Shown piece after piece: positions 1 to 5,304 of a stretch of DNA of 8,502 nucleotides. A model generated the notes under the pieces. The model was not told the origin of the DNA. It searched no databases and saw only the letters and a list, made by a program, of their open reading frames with translations. Numbering within the stretch: the stretch's first letter is position 1; every line of letters begins with the position of its first letter. Source of the DNA: an uncultured Eubacteriales bacterium (GTDB lineage Bacteria; Bacillota; Clostridia; Christensenellales; CAG-138). Position numbers and translations under genes: made by a program. The stretch lies in the NCBI GenBank assembly GCA_900544965.1, contig UQXE01000056.1, positions 1 to 8,502 on the forward strand, given 5' to 3'.

Positions 1-74
1 TCGGGATTCCCAAGGGGACTTTTTACAAAAAGTCCCCTTGGGCGGGGTATGGGGCGGCGCCCCATGAATACAGC
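1..74. repeat. 74-bp hairpin-rich direct repeat, copy A
   Basis: The same 74-bp unit recurs at 250-323 with only two differences (positions 49 and 58). Inside is a perfect 16-bp inverted repeat, arms 9-24 and 27-42, separated by just two bases, with a T5/A5 centre. A second small stem (GGGGC 51-55 with GCCCC 59-63) follows. The copy begins at the window edge, so it may extend to the left. It has no coding content and resembles dispersed intergenic hairpin elements of Firmicutes. Whether it is a bidirectional terminator, a REP/MITE-like element or something else cannot be decided from this window. Confidence 0.85.
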
Positions 75-249
75 CTGATAGTTGCTTGCAACCAAAGGCC
101 GTGTTTTGCTGGTTAAGCTCGTTAAGCTCGCGATGCGCTGAACAAGCGCTTCGCGACGCGGAAGGCGAGTAGGCGACATGCGCGCCGGTCTTTTGATACC
201 TTGGGAGCAAACGATGAAAAACCAAACAATAAAAGTCAAACGCTGTTTT
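75..249. other. non-coding spacer between the two repeats
   Basis: I see no credible gene. It holds a 9-bp tandem repeat GTTAAGCTC (112-120 and 121-129). It also holds a G+C-rich stem-loop, arms 129-139 and 145-155 with one mismatch and a GAACA loop, and a small perfect hairpin GTTGC-TT-GCAAC at 81-92. The long open frame starting at 178 lacks a ribosome binding site, runs across the repeat and into the tRNA, and has no protein-like character. Confidence 0.6.
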
Positions 250-323
250 TCGGGATTCCCAAGGGGACTTTTTACAAAAAGTCCCCTTGGGCGGGGTTTG
301 GGGCGGAGCCCCATGAATACAGC
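250..323. repeat. 74-bp hairpin-rich direct repeat, copy B
   Basis: This is the second copy of the unit at 1-74 (72 of 74 bases identical, offset 249). The 16-bp inverted repeat has arms 258-273 and 276-291, and the second stem is GGGGC 300-304 with GCCCC 308-312. The two differences from copy A lie at 298, between the two stems, and at 307, in the loop of the second stem, so both stems are untouched. That fits a conserved structure, although two substitutions are few. Confidence 0.85.
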
Positions 324-490
324 GCAAGCACTTAGCGAATCGCCCATGGCCATATTTTCAGTGCTTACCGCGCCGAAAGCGCGGACCGCAAAAGTTGGCG
401 GCGAAGCGGGGGCGCGATGCCTGCGCTTAAAAAGGGTATATCGAAGCGGGCGTGACATTTTGCGCGAGAGGATTAGTAAAAGAGCGACAC
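324..490. other. non-coding region between repeat B and the tRNA terminator
   Basis: No gene seen. It contains a perfect stem CCGCGC (368-373) with GCGCGG (379-384) around a CGAAA loop, and a spaced 7-bp inverted repeat (326-332 with 360-366). The base composition is G+C-rich compared with the AT-rich spacer on the other side of the tRNA. Confidence 0.5.
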
Positions 491-521
491 AAAAAACCCC
501 CAGCCGCAGAACGGACAGGGG
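491..521 (-). terminator. probable Rho-independent terminator of tRNA-Glu
   Basis: Read on the minus strand, about 33 nt beyond the tRNA 3' end, CCCC (521-518) pairs with GGGG (500-497) and an inner CCG (514-512) pairs with CGG (506-504). The stem is followed by a run of six T (496-491). The stem is interrupted, so confidence is moderate. A stronger hairpin (529-548) lies between it and the tRNA but has no T-run. Confidence 0.5.
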
Positions 522-528
522 AGCTTTT

Positions 529-548
529 GAGCAAAGCGGACTTTGCTC
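529..548. repeat. perfect 8-bp stem-loop just 3' of the tRNA
   Basis: GAGCAAAG (529-536) and CTTTGCTC (541-548) are perfect complements around a CGGA loop. It begins six bases beyond the CCA end of the tRNA on the minus strand. It may be part of the 3' trailer, for example protecting the precursor or setting the processing boundary. It lacks a following T-run on either strand, so it is not an intrinsic terminator by itself. Confidence 0.6.
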
Positions 549-553
549 CGATG

Positions 554-629
554 TGGCACCCGGTAGGGGAGTCGAACCCCTGTTTTCGCCGTGAGAGGGC
601 GACGTCCTAGGCCACTAGACGAACCGAGC
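554..629 (-). tRNA. tRNA-Glu (anticodon CTC)
   Basis: The gene is 76 nt including an encoded CCA (556-554 on the minus strand). The cloverleaf folds fully: acceptor GCTCGGT with ACCGGGT, a D-stem GTCT/GGAC, an anticodon stem TCGCC/GGCGA around loop CTCTCAC (anticodon CTC), a 4-nt variable loop, and T-arm AGGGG-TTCGACT-CCCCT. T8, the D-loop GG and the TTCGA of the T-loop are all present, and discriminator G73 fits glutamate. Two oddities are in the acceptor: the first pair is G1-U72 and the third is U3-G70, both wobble. It has its own promoter and is transcribed away from the Cys-rich gene. Confidence 0.96.
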
Positions 630-644
630 ACAGTTGCATATACT

Positions 645-672
645 ATTATACGGTTTTTTTGCGCCATGTCAA
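645..672 (-). promoter_or_regulatory. sigma-A promoter of tRNA-Glu
   Basis: On the minus strand there is a perfect -35 TTGACA (672-667), a 16-bp spacer containing an A7 tract, and a perfect -10 TATAAT (650-645). The expected transcription start is near 638, about nine bases before the tRNA 5' end at 629, so only a short leader needs RNase P removal. This is the most consensus-like promoter in the window. Confidence 0.9.
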
Positions 673-941
673 CATGTTTTTTATCGGATAAGCGAATAAT
701 TGTATAAACGACATATTATTAATGCTAATGCTTAATTAATACAGTTAATAATTAATATTATTCACTTTACAGCAGCTTTTTACAGCAGCTTTATATGCTG
801 GTACGTTTGCTATTAAAATGGCCTGTCCGCATAGCAAATGTTTTTATCAGTTAAAACCATTAGCGTCGCACACATTTAGCCGGATCCGCGTAGTATGTGG
901 TAGCTGGCGGCTTAAAAGACCGGCGGCATACAGACAATTTT
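673..941. other. AT-rich intergenic spacer upstream of the Cys-rich gene
   Basis: This is a divergent spacer between the tRNA promoter and the small gene at 958. Its tRNA-side half is very AT-rich (TAATGC twice, several TTAATTAA-like palindromes). It also includes the tandem repeat at 766-791. I could not identify a clear sigma-A promoter for the 958 gene. GCATACAG at 927-934 loosely resembles a -10 of sporulation sigma factors but has no supporting -35 that I can defend. Confidence 0.5.
766..791. repeat. 13-bp perfect tandem repeat (2 copies)
   Basis: TTTACAGCAGCTT occurs at 766-778 and immediately again at 779-791. Two adjacent identical boxes upstream of a gene may be a regulator site or simple slippage. 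Each copy also contains TTTACA, a -35-like hexamer, but no convincing -10 follows at the right spacing. Confidence 0.75.
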
Positions 942-957
942 AAGGAGGCAACTCGCG

Positions 958-1188
958 ATGTTTAACTGTGGAAACAACTGTGGCAACTGGTGGTGGATCA
1001 TCATCCTTCTGCTCCTTGCTGAGAGTAACGATGGCTGTGGCTGTGGCTGTAACTGTAACAACAACAACTGGTGGTGGATCATCATCCTGATTCTTGCTGG
1101 AGTTTTCGGAAATGACGGCTGCGGCTGTGGCTTTGGCATCCAGGAAAATAACAACTGCGGCTGTGGCTGCAACAACTGCGGCTGCTAA
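958..1188 (+). CDS. small Cys/Gly/Asn-rich protein with two Trp-Ile-Leu segments (76 aa)
   Basis: Function unknown. A strong ribosome binding site AAGGAGG (942-948) lies nine bases before the ATG. The protein has 13 Cys, 14 Gly, 16 Asn and 6 Trp in 76 residues. It alternates Cys-rich stretches (residues 4-8, 27-33, 55-57, 67-76, mostly CGCGC type) with two short hydrophobic segments starting WWWIII (11-21 and 38-47). The second half repeats the first with a period of 27 residues, and 24 bases are identical at 984-1007 and 1065-1088. Small high-Cys proteins with CGCGC runs occur in Clostridia and are sometimes labelled 'chorion class high-cysteine' proteins; membership is my inference. The hydrophobic segments are short for transmembrane helices (about 10 residues) and may instead drive self-assembly or membrane association. 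Metal binding, disulfide cross-linking or a spore/envelope structural role are possible. Low sequence complexity in the opposite frames produces shadow reading frames. It stands alone and ends in its own terminator. Confidence 0.85.
   Translation: MFNCGNNCGNWWWIIILLLLAESNDGCGCGCNCNNNNWWWIIILILAGVFGNDGCGCGFGIQENNNCGCGCNNCGC
984..1088 (+). repeat. in-frame internal duplication, period 81 bp
   Basis: A 24-base block (984-1007) recurs exactly at 1065-1088, an offset of 81 bp or 27 codons. Diverged similarity continues for about another 45 bases, through the codons for NDGCGCG. This marks a tandem duplication within the Cys-rich gene that kept the reading frame. The perfectly conserved part encodes NWWWIII and the start of the hydrophobic segment. 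Confidence 0.85.
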
Positions 1189-1203
1189 TTGGTTAATTTG
1201 ACC

Positions 1204-1262
1204 GTAAAGCGATTTTAAAGCCGTACGGCGGGCCAATTAGCCGCTTTACATGGCTAATTGGC
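1204..1262 (+). repeat. nested and competing inverted repeats after the Cys-rich gene
   Basis: A perfect 11-bp inverted repeat (1232-1242 with 1252-1262) has a 9-base loop. Part of that stem and loop (1242-1249) is also perfectly complementary to 1204-1211. The 5' arm (1233-1241) can further pair with 1184-1192 at the stop codon. A 10-bp palindrome GCCGTACGGC sits at 1220-1229. No T-run follows, so this is not an ordinary terminator. It could be mutually exclusive RNA structures or a DNA site. Confidence 0.65.
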
Positions 1263-1281
1263 GGCGCTTATATACACGGCT

Positions 1282-1319
1282 CCACCAGGGCGGGCGACCC
1301 CCTGGTGGTATGCTTTTTT
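1282..1319 (+). terminator. Rho-independent terminator of the Cys-rich gene
   Basis: CCACCAGGG (1282-1290) and CCCTGGTGG (1300-1308) form a perfect 9-bp stem with a 9-base loop. A T6 run (1314-1319) follows after five bases. On the minus strand the same stem is not followed by T, so it does not obviously serve the convergent operon ending at 1358. Confidence 0.7.
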
Positions 1320-1357
1320 ATAATATTCCTCCTTTGTCCGGCCGCTCAGAACAACCA

Positions 1358-2692
1358 TTAACGCGGCGGCATAACCGCATAGACGCTCTCGCCGTAATTA
1401 TTATCAATGATTGTATAGACAAAGCAGCCGTTAATATAATAAGCTATATAACCGACAGCCATGCCGTTTTCCAAATTTGTTTTATCAATCAGATAGGATC
1501 TTTTGCTGCTGATATCTACCAGTATCATCTGCAGCGGAAGCTGATCCCCTTCAGCTACGCTTAAAGTAAAGCAATCAGAGCTGCCAGTTACCACCTGGTA
1601 ATCAGAGGTTAAGTTATCGTCTATATTTAAATCCAATTTGAAAAACTCCCCTGTCAGCCTGTTGAGGAAGACATAGCTGTGGCCATTGCCTCTGATAGCA
1701 AATTCACATTCCCTGATAGGGGAGTATATAGATGAATCCTTATGCTCGACCTGTATCAGGCTTGATTCGACTATCTCCGATTTACCTTCAGATACCGAAT
1801 ATTTTACGTACTGCATATGATCGGTCTTCTGCTCGGCCGTTTCGTTATAGTACTTAAATATATAGTCGAATATTACGCTGTCGTCGTCGCTCCACCATAC
1901 TGATTCAGGTTTTTTGATAAGCCACGTCTTATCGGGATCATCCATGAATTCCTCAGGGATTGTTATCAGGCTTTCACAGCCTGTATCCAGGTTGAAAACA
2001 TAGTACGAATACGCTCTGTCCTCCTGATAGGTTTCACGGTTTGTATAGTAAAGAATCTTTTTGCAGTCCGGAGAAACCTCCTCGGCTATGGCCCATATTG
2101 TGCCAGGCGCCCCTTTAGTTTCGTCGGGCTGCGCGATCTCCCGCATTTCGCCGCTTGACAGGTTTAAAATATATGCGTTAAACACGGGTATACGCTCGTC
2201 GCCGGCAGTAACGTAAAGTATGTTTATCACGCAAGTGCTGTGCTCCCTATCCAAAAGCAATAGATCAATAGTAAACGGGTTTTCATAGTCATCATCAAAA
2301 TACGTAAAGCTGTTTTCAGTTAAAACATAGTCAAAATGAAAATTAACGCTGTAATTCTCATAGTTAAACGTGCCGCTGAAGGGTTTTACAGCCGCGCTTT
2401 CAAGCCGTCCGTTTATCAGTTCAAACGCCTGCGGTTTTCCGCCGTTTTGAACTATGAACATATTATCCTTGATGATGTACTCGTCAAAATCAAACTCGAT
2501 CGGCTCGCCGCCGATGGGTTCTGGGGCGGCGATATCGGCAAATACAGGGGATGGTTCCTTGCGCCCGAATACCAGTGCCCTTAAGGATGGTATTGTAGCG
2601 AAAATCACCATAATCGCCGCTATGACGAATACAGCTAGAAGCAACGCAATAAGCAGCCGCTTATTGGATTTTTTATCGGTATTAGCATTCAT
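1358..2692 (-). CDS. membrane-anchored extracellular protein, beta-propeller-like (444 aa)
   Basis: Third gene of the minus-strand operon; specific function unknown. A basic N-terminus (residues 1-12, KKSNKR) is followed by one hydrophobic helix at about 13-35 with no clear cleavage site. This predicts a single-pass anchor with about 400 residues outside. The exterior part has repeated beta-strand/turn patterns of TolB- or WD40-like propellers, for example AYILNLSSGEMREIA (173-187), EVSPDCKKILYYT (205-217), YVFNLDTGCESLITI (231-245), SVWWSDDDSVIFDY (264-277) and YVFLNRLTGEFFKL (340-353). The propeller call is pattern-based. GAGG lies about 10 bases before the ATG, and the previous gene ends only 16 bases upstream, so it is co-transcribed. 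No catalytic motif is visible. The partner gene at 2709-3728 looks similar in architecture, so the pair may be diverged paralogues. I saw no convincing minus-strand terminator after the stop. Confidence 0.85.
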   Translation of the reverse strand: MNANTDKKSNKRLLIALLLAVFVIAAIMVIFATIPSLRALVFGRKEPSPVFADIAAPEPIGGEPIEFDFDEYIIKDNMFIVQNGGKPQAFELINGRLESAAVKPFSGTFNYENYSVNFHFDYVLTENSFTYFDDDYENPFTIDLLLLDREHSTCVINILYVTAGDERIPVFNAYILNLSSGEMREIAQPDETKGAPGTIWAIAEEVSPDCKKILYYTNRETYQEDRAYSYYVFNLDTGCESLITIPEEFMDDPDKTWLIKKPESVWWSDDDSVIFDYIFKYYNETAEQKTDHMQYVKYSVSEGKSEIVESSLIQVEHKDSSIYSPIRECEFAIRGNGHSYVFLNRLTGEFFKLDLNIDDNLTSDYQVVTGSSDCFTLSVAEGDQLPLQMILVDISSKRSYLIDKTNLENGMAVGYIAYYINGCFVYTIIDNNYGESVYAVMPPR

Positions 2693-2708
2693 ATTGACCT
2701 GTCCTCAG

Positions 2709-3728
2709 TCATTTCTCAGGAAGCACTATGGCGTTGTTGAGCTGTTCACGGGTGATGTCGGCTATATAGATATCTATCAACTCGTCGTTTGGCTTATTAT
2801 AATGGTAGAGGCATGTGCCTCCATCCTTTGAGCCAAGCACGAAAAAATCGTTTTCATCATCCGTTATGTACAAAAACGTCCAGGCTTTGTTGCCCTGCTT
2901 CTCATGCAGCTTTTCAATGATTTCAGGGTTGTAAAAGCCCTGTTCGCCTGTTTTTATATCATAGGTAAGAAAGCCGCTCTTATTATAACCATATATTATT
3001 TTATCCTTGACGCTGATAAGGTTGAGTATATCGTTGTTTTCAATCATAAACAGCTCTTTGCCGCCCTTATCGTCGATGATAAATACATGGTTGTCGCACT
3101 CCACGTAATCCTCCTCGTCCTGATTCGCTATACGCCTATCGCCTTCACTAGCTGAATATGCGGAGCCGATTATCAGGCCGCTGCTAATGTTATAGAACAT
3201 GCTGTTGAAATGGTAATCCTGTTCCCAGGTCCAGCTGATAAGCTCCTTTTTTTCATCGTCGTACAGGTATGGATTTATCGCAATGTGCGGCGTTCCGAAG
3301 GGTACCTGGCCCAGCAGTATGCCGTTGTCCAGGGGTATAATGTGATTTATGGCAAATATGTTGTCCGTGAGCTGGGTCTGCTCACCCTTTTTATAGTCGT
3401 AAGCATATAGCTGATCGCCTACGCCCGAGGCGGCTTTAGCGGAGTAGAATACCATATCCCGCCTTTTATCATACACCGTAAGGGGGTACTGCGCGTTGTA
3501 AGGCACAACCGCAATCCTTTTAAGCTCCCTGCTGCCAGGGTTATAATAGTAAACGTCGCTTTCCAGATTGCGCTCTTCATATGTGCCGTGGGTCACGGTA
3601 AAGGTGATATAATAATCCGTCTTATCTCCGGCCAACGCGTCCTTATCCCCGCTACCGCATCCGGGCGCCAGGCACCCGAATGCGGTAGATGAGATTATCA
3701 AAAGAATAACAATTCTCATCCTATTCAT
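2709..3728 (-). CDS. putative lipoprotein, beta-propeller-like (339 aa)
   Basis: Second gene of the operon; specific function unknown. The N-terminus MNRMRIVILLIISSTAFGC has a basic start and a hydrophobic core followed by cysteines at 19 and 24 (contexts AFGC and APGC). These are imperfect lipoboxes, so lipidation and surface anchoring are likely but not certain. The mature part carries repeated strand-turn units, for example DVYYYNPGSRELKRIA (58-73), QLYAYDYKKGEQTQLT (106-121), PYLYDDEKKELIS (153-165) and FLTYDIKTGEQGFYN (253-267). These are typical of a beta-propeller that senses or binds ligands rather than an enzyme. It begins 11 bases after the upstream gene; its ribosome binding site GAGG overlaps that gene's TGA stop, which suggests translational coupling. 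Met-4 is an alternative start with a poorer upstream sequence. Confidence 0.87.
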   Translation of the reverse strand: MNRMRIVILLIISSTAFGCLAPGCGSGDKDALAGDKTDYYITFTVTHGTYEERNLESDVYYYNPGSRELKRIAVVPYNAQYPLTVYDKRRDMVFYSAKAASGVGDQLYAYDYKKGEQTQLTDNIFAINHIIPLDNGILLGQVPFGTPHIAINPYLYDDEKKELISWTWEQDYHFNSMFYNISSGLIIGSAYSASEGDRRIANQDEEDYVECDNHVFIIDDKGGKELFMIENNDILNLISVKDKIIYGYNKSGFLTYDIKTGEQGFYNPEIIEKLHEKQGNKAWTFLYITDDENDFFVLGSKDGGTCLYHYNKPNDELIDIYIADITREQLNNAIVLPEK

Positions 3729-3739
3729 ATGCTAAGACC

Positions 3740-4609
3740 TCACGTTATGATGTTGCAGTTATGGCTGTATTGGGTTGTGCCGGGCATGGAGAAGGAGCTG
3801 TTCCATGTATAGCCCCAGTATTCAACGCCCGTTTTCCATATATCCAGTATCGCGTCCGGCATGCCGCCCGCGTCCGCTTTTATCATATCTTTTGCCCTTG
3901 GGTTACTAGACCCGTTTACCATGGCCACCACGCCTACCACGGTTCTTACGTCTATATTATCATATTTAAGACTGGTAGCTACATGGCCCTTCTCCAATAC
4001 TATGTCCGCCTGGCCGATCGTATCGTTGAATGTCGTGGCCCGTCCTATGCCGTACCGGCCCTTGTTATTGGGGGTATTCAATACCTTGTACAGCGTATTT
4101 CTATGATTGCCCCATACCGCTATGATTTCCATCTCTATACCGGTTCCGTCGGCATCAACAAGGATAACGGGCGCCGCGCCTGCGTTTACCATGCCGGATA
4201 GCGGCTGTTTAGGCTGCAAAAGCGGGTTTTCCACGCCCTCAGGGAATACTATGTCGTGAATAAACCCGTCGCTTGAATACTGTACCCTTACGCCCTTTAC
4301 CGGACTTGGGTATTCCTCATGTATGGCGGTATAGTAGGAACCGTTCCGCTTGGCCTGCTCAAGCAAATTCCTCTGAACGTCGGACATCTCTATTTTGCTT
4401 GGGGATTTTACAGGCCCGCCCTCAATGATAACGTAGCTTTGATTGGTAACGTACTCAATCAACGTGTACGGCTGCATTTCGCCCGGGATTTCAGGCGAAT
4501 AAACCCAGTCGTCGGGTTCAGCCGCATATGCTACTATCCCGATGGAGCTGCTAAACAGCATACACATTAAAACGGCTATGGAGACGGCGGCCTTCTTTTT
4601 GTTTAACAT
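3740..4609 (-). CDS. secreted protein of unknown family (289 aa), first gene of operon
   Basis: I do not recognise this family. I chose the start at 4609 because AAAGGAG lies about seven bases before it. An in-frame ATG at 4627 is six codons further out, and the ribosome binding site would then fall inside the coding sequence. The protein opens with a clear signal peptide: KKK at 4-6, a hydrophobic core to about 27, and an AYA-A cleavage context near residue 29-30. The mature part is about 260 residues. An N-terminal half (about 31-135) is followed by a glycine-containing beta-rich half with VILVDADGTGIEMEIIAVWGN (148-168), a GIGRATTFNDTIGQADIVLEKG stretch (187-208), and a C-terminal tail rich in Tyr/Trp ending YSHNCNIIT. 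Only one Cys (residue 285) lies in the mature protein. It probably works outside the cell with the two propeller-like proteins encoded just downstream. No enzymatic motif was identified. Confidence 0.85.
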   Translation of the reverse strand: MLNKKKAAVSIAVLMCMLFSSSIGIVAYAAEPDDWVYSPEIPGEMQPYTLIEYVTNQSYVIIEGGPVKSPSKIEMSDVQRNLLEQAKRNGSYYTAIHEEYPSPVKGVRVQYSSDGFIHDIVFPEGVENPLLQPKQPLSGMVNAGAAPVILVDADGTGIEMEIIAVWGNHRNTLYKVLNTPNNKGRYGIGRATTFNDTIGQADIVLEKGHVATSLKYDNIDVRTVVGVVAMVNGSSNPRAKDMIKADAGGMPDAILDIWKTGVEYWGYTWNSSFSMPGTTQYSHNCNIIT

Positions 4610-4643
4610 ATTGTTTCTCCTTTGCATTTAATATTTGAATTCG

Positions 4644-4657
4644 TCATACCGGTATGA
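4644..4657. promoter_or_regulatory. 14-bp perfect palindrome in the operon leader
   Basis: TCATACCGGTATGA is its own reverse complement. It lies between the candidate extended -10 (4672-4680) and the ribosome binding site of the operon's first gene, at roughly +9 to +22 of a transcript starting there. That is a classic operator position for a dimeric repressor, though the regulator is unknown. Confidence 0.5.
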
Positions 4658-4671
4658 ATAATCCATATCTA

Positions 4672-4680
4672 ATTATAACA
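4672..4680 (-). promoter_or_regulatory. candidate extended -10 promoter of the secreted-protein operon
   Basis: On the minus strand TGTTATAAT gives a perfect -10 with the TGn extension, about 63 bases before the start codon at 4609. No good -35 is visible at 16-18 bp spacing (TTATAA is the best), which is common for extended -10 promoters. The whole spacer is AT-rich, so chance matches are a risk. Confidence 0.45.
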
Positions 4681-4849
4681 TATATTAGTACAATTATAAC
4701 TACAAATTAATACAATATAAATGGCTTGTTTTGTCATATGCTGTCAACTTATGTATATAGATAAATTTTAACGTTTAACCCGTTATATAAAACGCGCGCC
4801 ATAGATCCATGGGACTTTTGACTGACTTTTGTTCTTTCAACTTTACATT

Positions 4850-4863
4850 AGGTTATATAACCT
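4850..4863. promoter_or_regulatory. 14-bp perfect palindrome upstream of the operon
   Basis: AGGTTATATAACCT is a perfect palindrome. It sits right at the expected start site of the upstream minus-strand promoter (4871-4899), again an operator-like location. Its sequence differs from the palindrome at 4644-4657, so it would need a different protein. Confidence 0.45.
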
Positions 4864-4870
4864 TTAACTG

Positions 4871-4899
4871 ATTATAGTATAGCATTACTTTTTTGATAA
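4871..4899 (-). promoter_or_regulatory. candidate distal promoter of the secreted-protein operon
   Basis: On the minus strand TTATCA (4899-4894; four of six consensus bases) is spaced 17 bp from a perfect TATAAT (4876-4871). A transcript from here would have a leader of about 255 bases before the first gene. It is an alternative or an addition to the promoter at 4672-4680. Confidence 0.4.
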
Positions 4900-5262
4900 T
4901 TGCAAGCGCAAAACGAAGCTTTTATTGGAACGTTTTTCCGCACTCCTTGCTTTAGCATGGTATATTGATAATAACGGCATATAAAATTACAATATCAGCC
5001 GCTCAACGGCATGGTTTTAAAGCGGGCCATGCACCCAAATTGACGTTTCGGTCCTTAGCCCGTAAGAGTCTGCATATGATTCGCCTCATTATTTAGGAAA
5101 GGTTTTTCGCGTTACAGCTTCTTTTTCTTTAGAGTTTAATCAAACCTGACGTATTGGCGCGAAATGTCGCGCAGCCGAGGTTGAATCATACATAAGATGG
5201 GCAAGCTCGCATATTATCCAGAATTATGCGCGAAGTGGGATGTAGCAAATTGTTCATTGGCG
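4900..5262. other. intergenic region between the operon promoters and ssrA
   Basis: No credible protein gene. It holds small stems: GCATGG (5009-5014) with CCATGC (5027-5032), and GCGCGA (5157-5162) with TCGCGC (5167-5172) around an AATG loop. TGGTATATT at 4958-4966 resembles an extended -10 on the plus strand, so a small RNA between about 4973 and 5200 cannot be excluded, but no T-run terminator follows. The open frame starting at 5197 runs into the tmRNA and is rejected as a gene. Confidence 0.45.
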
Positions 5263-5271
5263 TGGTATAAT
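5263..5271 (+). promoter_or_regulatory. extended -10 promoter of ssrA
   Basis: TGGTATAAT combines a TGn extension with a perfect TATAAT (5266-5271). The predicted start is near 5278, giving a precursor with about 27 extra 5' bases before the mature tmRNA end at 5305, which RNase P would remove. No strong -35 is seen upstream. Confidence 0.7.
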
Positions 5272-5304
5272 AATGTCAAAGCACTGCCGCCAGATATGCT
5301 TCAC

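Noticed and set aside
1..323. CRISPR or integron-like array from the two 74-bp copies
   Set aside because: Only two copies, a unit longer than CRISPR repeats, a 175-bp spacer, and no cas or integrase gene in the window.
178..594. 138-aa open frame on the plus strand across repeat B and the tRNA
   Set aside because: No ribosome binding site, low-quality basic translation, spans the 74-bp repeat and reads antisense through tRNA-Glu.
912..1236. Two minus-strand frames rich in Gln/Pro/Leu and Ala/Val
   Set aside because: Antisense shadows of the Cys-rich repeats in the 958-1188 gene; their low complexity comes from the GGC/TGT repeats.
1321..1340. AAAGGAGG-like ribosome binding site on the minus strand just after the operon's last gene
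   Set aside because: No ATG, GTG or TTG start follows at usable spacing; the next in-frame codons quickly reach a stop.
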